Source of the DNA: Primula veris
Taxonomy: Eukaryota > Streptophyta > Magnoliopsida > Ericales > Primulaceae
Assembly: GCA_963682055.1 (NCBI GenBank)
Contig: OY821742.1
Span: forward strand, 2,441,816-2,505,815
Length of the DNA stretch: 64,000 nucleotides
Direction of reading: 5' to 3'
Part shown: positions 46,701 to 59,400 of the stretch, piece after piece
Layout of the letters: each line of letters starts with the position of its first letter
Numbering within the stretch: the first letter of the stretch is position 1
Made by a program: the position numbers and the translations under genes
Notes under the pieces: generated by a model
The model's database searches: none
The model's input: the letters and a program-made list of their open reading frames with translations, nothing else
What the model was told of the DNA's origin: nothing

Positions 46701-49065
46701 TGATAAAAATGGCTGAAAAGCACTTGAATACATCTTAAGAAAGGTAAAATTGGGAAAAAAAAAACATTATTTGGTTTGTTCAAAACTGTAATTTTTTAAA
46801 CGAGTTGGCATTTTTTTCTTCTTCTATTTTACCTCCATACGTTATAAATGTCATTACCTTATCAGACTTCAAATACTCGGAATAAGTGCATGTGTTCTTC
46901 TATAACACCAGTTAGTTATCTTCCCAGTTCCAACTCACAGTGATTTTAATATCTGCTTGGAGGGATTTTCTAATTTGAAGAGCTTCTTGGGCTTTTACTA
47001 TGTTATCGCTGTTAGCAGCACTGATGCACCTTAGTGTTGGATAATTGTTCTTTTGGTTAGAAGCCGTTATATTTTTCTTATTGGGATAAAGTTCATCATC
47101 TTCTCCCTGTTTATGTACATTGGTGACAAACCTTTCTCCCTCTATGCAAAAATTCACATTTGCTATTGTTTTCAGGCAGGACGGGGCTGTTTGCCCCATG
47201 TGTGTTATTTGGACGTAATGTTGAAAGTTTGAAAGAAGAAACTCCTTGGAAAGGTCCATGCACGTGCCATTTGATTTGTGTCGAAGGTGGGCTTGCAGCT
47301 GCTGCAATAATAGCTCTTGTTCATGGTATCGATCCAAATACGCAATTTCTTCTATGTGAAGGTTTGTTATTTGGTTGGTGGATGTGCGGGATTTATACTG
47401 GCCTTATGAGACAGTCCTTGCAGAAAAAGTATCATCTCAAGGTAACCTATGTATATTGATGCTTTGTATGGAATCAATGTAGATAAAGAAAGGAAAAAAT
47501 TCGTGCAAGAAAGAATGTGACCTGCTTTACTGCGGTAGCACTTATAATGCTAAGCTCTTTTTTGTGTGTTTCTATTTCTGTGAGAAAGATCAAGATCATA
47601 ATGGTAGGCATTTTTCCAACCAGCAATGCCAGCGTATATATAAGTAATGTGATACCACTACATATAAGTTCTGTCCACATTTTTCTTATCCTTATTTCTG
47701 ACTTCATAACTTCACTCTTCTACATTTGTGCCCAACACCAGCTTCTTAATTCATCTGTTTTAACTAGAAAGAACTTCAGAATGGTTGAGCCTGTTATAAG
47801 TTACGCGGAGTATCATCTAATTAAATAAACTTTGAGGGAAAAAGGATGACATATATAAGGGATAACCAATGAGGAGTCTGAAATATGTTTTCTGCTTATT
47901 GAGAATTGTCGCAATTCACACTGGCTTATACAGGAGATGTTACCCTTTGATTAGAAACAGAAATATGGTTGCTGTTATAGAAAGAAAAAAAAAACCAGTT
48001 AAAGTGTTCTTCTGATCTTAATGCACCAAAACAATGGGTGAAAATTTAGTACTGCTAATTTGCATTATTAAGCCGATATAAAAAATGTATTTTACAAGCT
48101 TATGAAAGGTCAAAAGTTTGACTAAGATTGCTCGGGTCTAAACAATTTGTTATTTTTAAAGATATTACAGCATGTTCAGTTGCAATAACTACCGAAGTTA
48201 GAAATCTACTCGTTTATGCGGCTTTGGTTAATCTTTCCTTGTTGTGTTTGACTTTGACATCTGTATTTCGCTTCGGTTGGTTTCTGATTCTTCTTGAGTA
48301 GTGTTAGCATTTAATATTAATAGGCCCTGGTTACTCTTCCGAAAACTAATTGCTTTCAGTGATAAGTTATTCCATTAAAATTTACTCAGTTTTTTTGTTA
48401 GTTCAAGATCTGTTAGTCGAAGAAAATGATATTTGACAGGTAGCTTCTTTTAATATCGGGTTAACCCTTTTCAATCACTTGAACAATTTTGGTATACAGT
48501 TTCACTAAGTCCTTACACTGACAACTTTTATGTTCTTCAAGGTTCATTCTTTCTGAATCTTTTAGAAATTTTGGTTGACTTACTACCCTAATTTAATAAA
48601 GACAAGATTCATATCTACTTAATAGTGCAATAATTATAAATCTTTGATAGTAATGAACTTTTTCGACTTTTTTGTTTAATTTCTGAACAAGATCCCAAAT
48701 TTCGGGTGTACGCTATTATATCCCATTTAGCAATAATTTGTTGCTAGGAAGCCCCAGATTGTACTACATTGTAACAATTCATGAATACTGTCTTATATAT
48801 ATATATATTTATTTATTTTTTTGGCTTTATAATGCAGAATTCCCCATGCGATCCATGTGTGGTGCACTGTTGTTTGCACTGGTGTGCAATTTGCCAAGAA
48901 CACAGAGAGATGAAGGCTCGCCTATCTGATAGCGCCATTTCGCCAATGACTATTGTGAACCCTCCCCCTGTTCAAGAGATGAACTCTGGCTCTAACAACA
49001 ATGGTGATGCACCATCTACCGAGAAAAGTGATGGACACACCAATTTAGAGATGCAACCTGTGTAG
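43792..49065 (+). CDS. PLAC8-family cell number regulator 6-like protein, four exons
   Basis: Coding exons are 43792-43911, 46055-46169, 47176-47441 and 48838-49065. All have GT-AG introns and consistent phases, giving 242 residues. The N-terminus is hydrophilic. Exon 2 has a CNECG motif and PWTTGIFGCAEDPESC. Exon 3 has CRTGLFAPCVLFGRN and two hydrophobic segments (VEGGLAAAAIIALVHGI and the CEGLLFGWWMCGIYTGLM region). Exon 4 has the Cys-rich NSPCDPCVVHCCLHWCAICQ and a conserved NPPPVQEM tail. This is the layout of plant CNR6/PLAC8 proteins, membrane proteins linked to cell-number control and metal or calcium traffic. The precise role is not settled. The motif usually written FCPC reads FAPC here (Ala85). 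ATG 43792 precedes a second ATG at 43795, and either may be used. Introns are 2.1, 1.0 and 1.4 kb. Confidence 0.92.
44305..44640. repeat. Intronic tandem duplication
   Basis: Two neighbouring segments in intron 1 share aaatataaatatacagggaa, aactaggt and ttggataaa, about 130 bp apart, with considerable divergence after the first third. Confidence 0.6.
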
Positions 49066-49548
49066 TAGAACCTTGTTTTTCGGCTTTAGGAACATATTTT
49101 ATAATCAAAGTAAGGATATATTTCTGAAGGAGTGAGGAATTGCTAAGTGATAAGTATCGCTTTAGCCTATAGTGGTTTGATAACGGGATCTCTTGATTAA
49201 CTATTATCAAATATGTTTAGTAGTTTTATATTTAGTTATAACGATCCCTGAATCACCATTTTAGGTTGAAGTGGTTTTTACCACTTGAGCAATTCCAAAA
49301 CCCTTCTAAAGAGCGTGTGTGAGTTACTGTGGATTCCCTGTTGAACATATAAACATGTTTGCTGTGCTGCACATTATAGTATGAGAACTGGGTGTTTATT
49401 CCATGGGGATATTTCACTTTTTTGTTAATTGAATCATCTTTTCGACAATGTCTTGATTCGTTGACGATCCTGCGTGTCTAATATAATGGCACAATTATAA
49501 TAGTTTCCTCTTTCCTGTTTGGTTAATTTCGAGATTATTAAATTTGAG
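49066..49548. other. 3' flank of the PLAC8 gene
   Basis: Probable 3'UTR followed by intergenic DNA. No other feature seen. Confidence 0.5.
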
Positions 49549-49848
49549 CAGTGTTTTTAAAAGCGAGCCTATGCGAAAATTAGTTAGTGCCTGGCGGTAG
49601 GCGGAGTTTAAAAGCTTAGGGGATTAGGCGGTACAACATTTTTCGTCGTCTGGTTGCTGGCCCAACACACATTACCCGACAAACTTTGCAACGAAAATTT
49701 TCGTCCCTCAAGTGTTCCGCCAACAAATTCTTTGCCGCCCTGACAAATTCATCGGCTTAACTATTTTTTCTTGTAATTAGGCGGGATTGAGCGGGCTTAG
49801 GCAACCTATTCCCGCTCATAACCCACCTTGCACCTTTTATAACATTGG
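49549..49848. mobile_element. Degenerate hAT-like MITE (300 bp)
   Basis: The left end cagtgtttttaaaagcg and right end (reverse complement ccaatgttataaaaggtg) are imperfect inverted repeats of the same type as the 4329-4828 element. GC-richer inverted words (ggcggtaggcgg, cccgcct) lie inside. No target duplication is visible. Confidence 0.45.
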
Positions 49849-50836
49849 TTTTGGGATAGATAACCCGGTCCGGATTATTAAGAATTTCCGGAATAGTCAA
49901 GACTCACAATTCTGGCCAAATTAAGACTAATTTATACCACCCTCATGTTATCTTAAATTACTCCTGTTTAGACCAATATTAACCAAACACATCATTGGCG
50001 AGCTTGTTTGGACTAATAAAAATTAAACGCATCATTGGCGGACTTGGTAGGACTTCTAGTTCAATCCGAACTTCAAATGATGCAAGCAAACAATGTTTAT
50101 TCTTGTCGGTGGAAGTTTGTTTTTTTATTTGTTTGTGATCCAGTAAGTTTCATCCTCCCTTTAAAATTCCCTGAATACAAAAAGAATATCGAGAGATGTT
50201 TCCATTAATACAGCTTTGAGATTCTTGATGATCTGATAAAATCTTGTATGGTAACCGTTATATTTTCGCATTCTGTTTTGCATGCTGCACTCTGTTACTT
50301 AAGTTTGCTTTAAAGTCCATTTGAGGTGATTGATGTTCTCTCTTTAGCCAGTTTGATAATATATCGGGGCCATTCCTAATTATCTAAGTTTTCTTATTCG
50401 GTGGTGATCTGAAAGTAATTTTCGAGTTGATTTTATTAATAATTTGCGGCCTCCCATATCACAGGAGGAGGAATTACACTTTCCTTGCATACAGATTCTT
50501 CAAAAACATTATGCATAATGCATTCATGTAAGGAAGGCCAAAAACCGCTGTTTTCTACGAAAATCTACTGGAGTAAAATGCAATGAACAATAATATGAAA
50601 CGTCTTCAAATTCAAAAGTATATTCTAGTTGTATCTCAGAAGGACATGAAAACAAAACTCGTCTAATTCGTTTTAGTCATGGTGAAAACTCAATGAAGAT
50701 AGTTCTATAACACTGCAATATGGAAATTTTGATAACCTGTTTTCTATTTGTATCACATTTCAAAAAAAAAATTAAAATTATCATGTCTGATTTATCACTT
50801 TCCATTTCGCTTCTACATACTCTTACCCCTTTTTTT
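49849..50836. other. Intergenic DNA between convergent genes
   Basis: Lies between the plus-strand PLAC8 gene and the minus-strand transporter. It probably contains both 3' ends. A short duplicated phrase with gcatcattggcg (49990 and 50030) is the only structure seen. Confidence 0.55.
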
Positions 50837-51925
50837 CTAACCATCGTTACTTTCGCTAATGCTCTGCATCTCGAGTAATTTCCTTTGTTCTTCTTCAACC
50901 TCTTGTCTTTTCTCTTCGATTACAGGCTTCGGTTTAGTTTTAGTCGATTGTTGATACATAACCCCACCAAACATACATATTAAAAGACCAACTGTGCCTA
51001 CAAGAGACGAATGCTTATCCCAAATAATAAGATTTATCACGACTGTTAAAAGCTTGTTCACTATCCCCAGAACAGTAAAGCCCGTAGCTGAAATCGCTTT
51101 ACGACAAGAAAATCCGAAGAAAGAAATTGCCAAACCAAACAGACACGACAACCCAACAGGCAAAACAACTGCAAAAGAGTACCAATCAGTTTCCTCGGAA
51201 ATTTCATGCTTTATTTTCTTCAGCTCACCCATAATAAAAAGCTCCAACGGAAACAGCAATAAAGCCTCAAGATTATTGTAAAGCACAAGTCCCCATGTGT
51301 TTAAGCCAATGGTCATCACCACATGTTTGATATAAACAAAATCTATTGACATGCTTATCAAATAAGCCAATGCCCAGCTATAAGCCATGAGAGTAAATTG
51401 GTAATCTGTTATCACATACAGCACGCTACCACCAAAGATAGTACCAAGGGACAGCCATGTCTTTAATGTTGGCCATGGTTGATGAAGGTACAGAGTTTCG
51501 CCAATTGCAACAAAAATAGGTACAGCTGAACGAAAAACAATAAAAGTGTCGACATTGGCATGTAGGAGAAGCTCACTATTGGTGAAGAGAGACAGGTAGA
51601 ATATAAAAGCTGCTGGAAGAAATCGCCACATCGTTGACAAATCTAATTTGTCGTGCTCGATAACTTTGAGCCACCCGCAAATAAAAACACCAAATGCGCT
51701 TGTGAAGTACTGTAAAGCCGTTAATGCACCAGGATAAGGAAATTTCATCACGGCCCATTTATTGATAATGGATAACAACGAAGCTGAAAGGCAATATCCC
51801 GCAGCTACACCATATACAGATGCTTGTTTCAGTATTGTATCGTATAAAGTTGGTGGACTATCAGTGATTTCACTTGAATTTTTCTGGGCCTCGCCATTTC
51901 TGGGATTTTCCACATCGGTAGGCAT
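50837..51925 (-). CDS. GONST3: Golgi GDP-sugar transporter, GONST3/GGLT1 type
   Basis: An intact intronless frame of 362 residues. After a hydrophilic N-terminus come about ten membrane segments (about residues 35-320) with the drug/metabolite-transporter fold of plant nucleotide-sugar transporters. Highly characteristic stretches include YCLSASLLSIINKWAVMKFP, NSELLLHANVDTFIVFRSAV and FVYIKHVVMTIGLNTWGLVL. The GIVNK motif near residue 286 corresponds to the G-x-(L/V)-N-K nucleotide-binding motif of GDP-sugar carriers. A charged Lys/Glu-rich tail faces the cytosol. The match to Arabidopsis GONST3 is far stronger than to GONST1 or to the GDP-fucose transporter. The Arabidopsis protein has been described as the Golgi GDP-L-galactose transporter needed for rhamnogalacturonan-II. 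Substrate here is inferred from family. The minus-strand sequence cttttag directly before the ATG suggests a 5'UTR intron ending at the start codon. Confidence 0.93.
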   Translation of the reverse strand: MPTDVENPRNGEAQKNSSEITDSPPTLYDTILKQASVYGVAAGYCLSASLLSIINKWAVMKFPYPGALTALQYFTSAFGVFICGWLKVIEHDKLDLSTMWRFLPAAFIFYLSLFTNSELLLHANVDTFIVFRSAVPIFVAIGETLYLHQPWPTLKTWLSLGTIFGGSVLYVITDYQFTLMAYSWALAYLISMSIDFVYIKHVVMTIGLNTWGLVLYNNLEALLLFPLELFIMGELKKIKHEISEETDWYSFAVVLPVGLSCLFGLAISFFGFSCRKAISATGFTVLGIVNKLLTVVINLIIWDKHSSLVGTVGLLICMFGGVMYQQSTKTKPKPVIEEKRQEVEEEQRKLLEMQSISESNDG

Positions 51926-53005
51926 CTAAAAGCATAAAAAAAGTTAATTATTGTCAGTAGTATGATATATCAAACATATATGAATTTAAAAAGGTGCCAC
52001 GAAGAGTGAAGATAAAGCTATGCTATCAACAAAAAATGAATAATATGACACTAACAGATCTTTCATTTCCCTCCTTTTCCATCTTGTCTTCGTAATCATT
52101 AATTAACAATCATGCCGACTAGAAAAGTTTAGAAAGTTGACGAATTTTTTTGAAACAAAAGAGGTTTCTTTTACATATACAAGGTGCATGTAAACATCTA
52201 GAGAATAGATGCTTAGTATTGTATCTAACCTAAGTACCTAGCACACAGTCGATGACTAAGCAAAGTAATATGAAGTATATGGTCAATCGCTTATATATTT
52301 GGCTAATTATGCAAGTGACAATCATTTTATCCGCAATGAATCGTTAGACTTACTTTCTTTGCGTTATTTTAAATGGTTGCAAAAAACAGTGAAGATCATT
52401 ACTACCCGGGTCGGAATGTAAAAAAATAGCTCTAATAATTTTATGACTGCATTTAGTGTTGCAGTGAATTAAACTAGTGATAAAACCCAAAAGGAGAAAA
52501 TGATTCTATGAACATGTTTGTTTAAAATCTAACTTAAGTAAATCTAGCAGATGATGACGACAAGTAACACCTCTAACGAGAATTCCTTAAATTCAAACTG
52601 ATGAAAAGTTCACAAAATCACCATTCATATCATCGGTGCACTGTGCACAGACAAGATAGAATTTAACTACTAAATTTGGTTCAACCTTTACGGTCAACTC
52701 TTGTTGCATTTCGCTTATAAGCTATAATGCAATTGGGTGGTCGGTCACCTTAAAAGCCGAATTTCTTTTCCAGTTTTGCCAGCATCAAATAAGCCAGCTT
52801 GTCGGACTTAAATCTACAGCCGAACAAACCCTTTTTACGGTTTAGATTGCCATTTTTCAGAAAAAGAAAAAAGCTACTTCAAGAACAGTACAAGAACTTC
52901 TTTTTTCTCTTTTATGATCATCAGTTGAACCAATTTAACTAAATCCTAATCATACCAACCTAAAAGGCTAATTTTTTAGCTACTGAGCTCATTTAGAATT
53001 ACATT
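51926..53005. other. 5' flank of the transporter gene
   Basis: No coding sequence seen. A 5'UTR intron and exon of the transporter probably lie here but cannot be placed. Confidence 0.5.
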
Positions 53006-54365
53006 CAAAGTTTTTTTTATTAAACGAACACCAAATATTTCGCAAACTCAATTCCACAAATAGAATTGCACTCAAATTCATAAAGGTTTACTTGCATATA
53101 ATTTTTTTCATTAAGAGGGTTTATACTCTTATTCATTTTACCAAAAAACAAAAAAAACATACTTCCAAATTTTCAAACACAACCCTGCATTAGTACAATT
53201 TAGTATCAAATATAAACATAAAACATTCATTGGTATAAACAAACACACACACACACACATACAAAGTGAGTTCATTAGCATTATAATCTAACTTTTTTTT
53301 AATTCATGAACACCGGATATTTTGCAAACCCAACTCCAAAAAATAGAATTGCACTCAAATTCAGAAAGGTTTACTTGCATGTAATCTTATTTCATTAAGA
53401 GGGTTTATACTCTTATTCATTTTACCAAAAAAAACACATACTTCAAATTTTCGAACACAACCCTGCATTAGTACAATTTAGTATCCGATATAAACATAAA
53501 ACATTCATGGGTATAAACAAACAAACACACACACATACAAAGTGGGTTCATTCGCATTATAATCTAACTTTTTTTAATTAATGAACACGGGATATTTCGC
53601 AAACCCAACTCCAAAAAATAGAATTACACTCAAATTCAGAAAGGTTTACTTGCATGTAATCTTTTTTCATTAAGAGGGTTTATACTCTTATTCATTTTAC
53701 CAAAAAAAAAAACATACTTCAAATTTTCAAACACAACCCTGCATTAGTACAATTTAGTATCCGATATAAACATAAAACATTCATGGGTATAAACAAACAC
53801 ACACACACATACAAAGTGAGTTCATTCGCATTATAATCTAACTTTTTTTAATTAATGAACACCGGATATTTCGCAAACCCAACTCCAAAAAATAGAATTG
53901 CACTCAAATTCAGAAAGGTTTACTTGCATGTAATCTTTTTTCATTAAGAGGGTTTATACTCTTATTCATTTTACCAAGAAATAAAAAAAAAAAAAAACAT
54001 ACTTTCAAATTTTCAAACACAACCCTGCATTAGTACAATTTAGTATCAAATATAAACATAAAACATTCATTGGTATAAACATACACACACACACACACAC
54101 AAAGTGAGCTCATTAGCATTTTATTCTAACTTTTTTTAATTCATTGAACACCAGATATTTCGCAAACCCAACTCCAAAAAATAGAATTACACTCAAATTC
54201 AGAAAGGTTTACATGCATATAACATTTTTTCAATAGTAGGGTTTATATTCTTAAATTTTTTACCAAAAAAAGAAAAAAAAAACATACTTTCAAACTTCAA
54301 ACACAACCCTGCATTAGTACAATTTAGTATCAAATATATACATAAAAAACATTCATGGGTATAAA
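53006..54365. repeat. Minisatellite with about 280-bp unit, five copies
   Basis: The phrase aaccctgcattagtac recurs at 53181, 53459, 53735, 54021 and 54305 (spacings 278, 276, 286, 284). Every unit includes an A-run, a (CA)n tract, gaacacc...atatttcgcaaac and aaggtttactt. Most of the length variation sits in the A-run and CA tract. Confidence 0.92.
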
Positions 54366-54379
54366 AATTCAGCAAGCAT

Positions 54380-54480
54380 ATATATATATATATATACATA
54401 TAAATATATTTTTAAAAAAAAGATAGAGAGAAGTTCATACAATAGAAATGTCAATTTCTGCTGAGACCCACTAACCAAAA

Positions 54481-54524
<44 letters not shown>

Positions 54525-54565
54525 CACTATATATATATATATTTAATTTTCTCTCTCTCTCTCTC
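54380..54565. repeat. TA and CT microsatellites
   Basis: TA repeats at about 54380-54400, then (CT)n and (TA)n from 54481 to 54540, and a further CT tract to about 54564. Confidence 0.9.
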
Positions 54566-55399
54566 CGTCTATGCTGATGAACCCACTGATAGTAATTAAT
54601 TTTCACAGATCTCTTTTATTTAAATAAATATATTTAGATACTATGTATTGTTATTTAATTAATGGTCTCTCAATTAAATAAGATTTAAGTATTATTTTCA
54701 TGTAAGTTCATTTTTTATTAATCGATTTGATTTTGATTTGATTTTGAATGAGATACGTAATAAGTAATTTTTCTCAAATTTGGGAATGAGAGAGATTAAT
54801 ATTTTGGAATATATTTACGATGATAATAAAGATAATTTGTTAACGAGAATATGTATGCGTGGGAAATCGGAAAACGGAAGCGATACTGTTTACGGGAAAA
54901 AATTACGAGGAGAATGTATGTGCGGAAATGGGATATTGAGCATTTTATGTAGACACTATTACCAATATATTAGGAATTATACAAAACTCTGATTGTTAAT
55001 AATTGAGATTGTTAATTCCAACAGAATATACGGGGAGTTAATACACTAATTTTTTAAATTTTATATGCAATATATGTCGGATTATAGGAATTTTTAATAA
55101 TATTTGGGTGACTGCATTACTTGTCATTCTACTCCTAACTCCTTCATGCAAATAAACCGATTCTTTATTTTTTTTGATAAAAAAGTTCTTAAAGCGATAT
55201 GCGAAAATGCATTAGATCTCATCAAAACTATGCATTTAAACTTGCATGAAGCGAGCAATGTAATGAGTGACCCCGCGAAGTAGCCTCCCAAATTTAAAAA
55301 AAGACGTTATAACTTATTATTATGTAACTCTAACATAAGATGCGATCTTTTAATTACTATGATATCAAGTCAATGGTCCGATCTTCTTTCGTTGTCGAT
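54566..55399. other. Intergenic DNA, no gene recognised
   Basis: The open frame 54780-54992 (70 codons) has no recognisable motif, and no second copy is seen in the window. Confidence 0.5.
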
Positions 55400-56115
55400 T
55401 TAACTTGTACACGTTTACGCTATTGTAGTTTAATGGGTCAACTCATGCACTTGCTATCATGTGAAATCGAGTGCTTAATTATCCATTTTATTAGAAATTA
55501 AATTAGTATGGAACAGTATGTGCAGTTTACCATAATATTATATCGAGGAGCTGCCTTGGATTCAAGTAGCATATTAAAAACCTCTCGACATTAAACAATC
55601 GATGAGAATTGCATTGACAAAGAACGGTCAACGCCCTCATAATTAAGTCGAACAAAGCGATAATTGTGTTAATTGTTAAATAAAGGAGTACAAGAAGGAG
55701 AGTAGTTATGAAATTAAATTAAAAACTCCAATAGGTAATGAATTTATACTGCTTTATTTGTAAAACAATACTCCTGTAAAAGCTCAATAAGGCATAGAAA
55801 AACTGCGTTAATTATATAGAGATTTAGTGACTACTCAATAGCAATATTTTGCCTAACAATGACTCTTTGAGTTGACCGCGTATAAGCGTTGAGACGGAAG
55901 TTGGAAACGGTACGAGAAAGGAAAATGTGAAACGAGCCAAAAATGAAAAATAAAAATGAAGATTTTAGGTAAAATAATTGTAAAAAAGAAACGGGTTGCA
56001 GTAAGTGGGAGACACGGTTTTGAAAAGGGAAAGGAGTTTTCCGCTACCCATAGAGACACCAAATTACTTATAAAGGCTAAAGCCAACCTCAAGGGATGTA
56101 GAAATAGACATCAAA
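55400..56115 (+). repeat. Segmental duplication S, copy 3
   Basis: Matches 23095-23735 over most of its length (tgtagtttaatgg, atcgatgagaattgcattg, gactctttgag, then ggagtttt-cgctacc and ataaaggctaaa). Here the last block is present once and reads acttataaaggct, a TATA-like sequence. In the 89-bp tandem repeat the same position reads ctcgtaaaggct. No kinase-KEN relic follows. Confidence 0.65.
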
Positions 56116-56449
56116 GGAAAACAACTTCCCTATAATCGTAATTCTGCTGCAATGTAGGAGTCCGAAGAACTTAAGTCTATAACACATTTAAAAAAAAGAC
56201 ATCATATCAGTAAAATGGTTCCCTTGTTTGGGAATTCACTTGTTATCTTCGTTTCTAGAATTGAGAAAGTTGTTAATGGCGGTACAACTTAGCTAAAGAG
56301 TTTTTCGTTACTAACATTCAAAAATACCATGCACAAAATATAAAATTAATATTGGTATTAATCAATACTGTTTTTACATATTTTCTGCAACATAAACAAT
56401 ATTCTTGGATGATAACACTAAGTACAGAAATACAAAATTCCTGCACTTT
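56116..56449. other. 3' flank of the histone deacetylase gene
   Basis: Probable 3'UTR and terminator of the minus-strand gene. Nothing else seen. Confidence 0.5.
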
Positions 56450-59400
56450 TTAAAGAGAATGTAAGTATTTAACCTTGTGAATAGCTTGCATAACTTTAGC
56501 AGAGGGCTCTTCATATAAGATTTTCGGGTTGTCAAATTTGGCGGCCAAGCTAGGTTCACCTAATAAAGCTCGGAATGAGTCAGCAACTGAGTTTGAAAGC
56601 GAGTCGAGGTTATATCCTCCTTCTAGAAAGAAAACACAGCGACCCCCACATAAATCTTTGGCGAGTTCTTTAATCCGACTAGTGAGCATGTAGTATGTTC
56701 CTGTTGTAAATTGCAGATTCGCTAACGGATCCAGTACATGTGCGTCATAACTGCAACAACATTCGAGATTGAAAAAGTACTGAAAGTCGAGAAAAAATGT
56801 GCAAGAAATTGTACCACAAAGCTTCATTAGGACACACTAGTGCTTGAAACAAACAAACTACATTGCAATCAAATGAAGTTATCCGATTATGTTACGTGAT
56901 TGCGTATGCGTACACACCAACAAGAACAAAAAAAAACACTGCAAAGTCATTAGCAAAAATCACACTTGATTGTAATCCCATTTAGGTGGGCTGTGAAGCT
57001 GTGTGTTAAATGAACGTGTGGAGTCGGATCGGATAACTTTACTAAGTGTATTGCACCAAACAACAATCATTAAAGTTTAAACACTGCCTATTCTCTTCTG
57101 CTGTAACATAACATCCTTAAAGTCAAAAGATTATGTCGTTCTTCCTCACTTTCTCTAATCCTCCACTGAATGAAGTGGATCTAAATATAATCAGATTCAA
57201 TGATCAGTTGATCAACTCAGTATGCTAACATGTGCTAGGAAGAGAATAGTTGCATTTGCAAAAAGGACAAACAAAAACTAGCAATAAAAGATTTAAAATT
57301 ATAAACCAAAACATCTTACCCTGCAGATACGAGAATAATGTCCGGTTTGAATCTTTGAGCACACGGTACTATGACTTGGTCAAACACATTGTGCATTGCA
57401 ATATCACCAGAGCCACCTGGCAAAGGCAAATTTAGGGTAGTTCCTTCACCTTTTCCATGACCTGTGTCCCCAATTTTACCAGTGCCAGGATAGCTTCCGT
57501 CCTACACTTATCAAATAAACATTATTATTATTTCCCTAACATTTTGCTAATAATATTGTTTCCAAAAGAGATAAACTATTATTCCCCATTCTAAAGTCAA
57601 AGTACATCGCTTTATTCAAAATCATTAAGCAGTTGTAGGGTCCGTTAAATTGGCCAACAGTAAGGGTAAATTGTTATCGGAACATAATAACAATATTACC
57701 TCTTAATCATGTCTTTTCAAGTGTGTATATATACTACTAAAAAGATATAAAATTGAGTCAGTTTTGGGTGTAAAGTACCGTCAATTGGTTATCTTTCCCT
57801 CTCATAAAAACATACCCTAAAAAGAGACAAAAAAAAGGGGAACACTTCTAACAGATATTGAAAACTACCAGAAAAACCAAGTTTCAAAAAGGTGTCTTAC
57901 TTGGTGAGTTGAGAGAAAGAATATATCTGGGTCGCTGTAAAATGCATCATTAGTTCCATTTCCATGGTGAACATCAAAATCAATTATGAAAACACGTTTT
58001 AGGCCATGTGCACGCTGAGCGTAGCGAGCTGCAATTGCCACATTCCCAAAAACACAAAACCCCATTGGCCCCTTTGGAACTGCATGATGACCAGGCGGTC
58101 TAATCAAAGCAAAACCTGTTGGGCTTTCCACCCTTAATCTTGATGCTGCTACCTATAATATGTGTAAACAAACATTAGATTCTCAATGATAAAATTCAGA
58201 AAAAAAATAAGTTACAATGTTCCAACTATAAATTTTTCGAAATATATAAGTGACTGACGTCCAAGACTGAGAAATCACCACTGAGTCAACTAAAGAAATT
58301 CCAGCTCCTGCTGCTACTAAAGATTCATGGAAAGTCTGCGCTAAAAAAATATCAAGTCAAACAATTTAAATACGCTTCACACCAATGAACAGATCTAATA
58401 TAAAATTTGAGAACTTGTTCGGGTTTATGTATGGCAAACCTAACTAAGAGTTATGGCAGACCAACTTTCAATATATTTAAAAAAAAATAAGATTAATATT
58501 ATTATTCTTTCTTTAAAAAATATTTGAACATAAAAATGATGGGAGTTTCTATGTTTTAATTTCTGAATCTGAAGAAAAGTAATTGAAATTAATCATTGTA
58601 CAAGTCCATTCGCAGCAAAAAGTCCAATCGACATGATCGAAGAGATACAGGACTATGTTTTGCTTGATATGGATATCAATGTTTTTTAGTTTGCAGCTAC
58701 TTGTTATTGAGAGCATGACGCCGTCACGCCAGTACTCGAATTTCTATCTTCAAGAAATTTCTAAGTTTAAACATAATATATGGTGAATCAGAAATTAAAA
58801 TAGTGTATCGTACTTCTATAATATCCTACACTTTAAAAGTTTGTCATATCGCGTATCAGGTATCTGTATGTGTAACAGCGCTACATAGACTGCCCATAGT
58901 AGCTCACATCGTGCTAACATTGTATTTACACAACAACAGAAACTAACAATAGAAAAATGGTACTGATAACTTTAAGAAAGAAAGTCATTCTCTTACAGTG
59001 GCAGTTGCATAAGTTGGACCAGAGCCCTCAATGAATATAAGACCCTTTTCTGTAGCTTGCTCTATTGCCTCTAGTACAAAAATAAAGTGGACATGATTAA
59101 AAACCACAATGAAAATGAAAACTGTTGTGATGAGATGAATTTTTTTTACACAAGAATAGAGCATTGCTAGATCTCACATTCCAATACCACCACACGGAAC
59201 CCTCGAACAATAAATCGGCCATTTTTCTACGATTGACAATCTATAGTACGTCTACAACCAAGTTGTATACGGTTTTCCTTTTCAGTTTAAACACATTATT
59301 AAAATTCTGTAATGTTCCTAGGATAATGTATCCCTCATTATGGTCACATGTTGAGCAAAGAAAAATAAGTAATTTATTGACTAATCCAAGCAGAATCATA

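Noticed and set aside
46912..47337. 141-codon minus-strand frame across PLAC8 exon 3
   Set aside because: It overlaps a confirmed exon on the other strand and the adjoining intron, and has no recognisable domain.
53006..54365. CRISPR-like or retrotransposon LTR interpretation of the 280-bp repeats
   Set aside because: Units are directly adjacent without unique spacers, and lack LTR termini, a primer-binding site or coding domains. It is a minisatellite.
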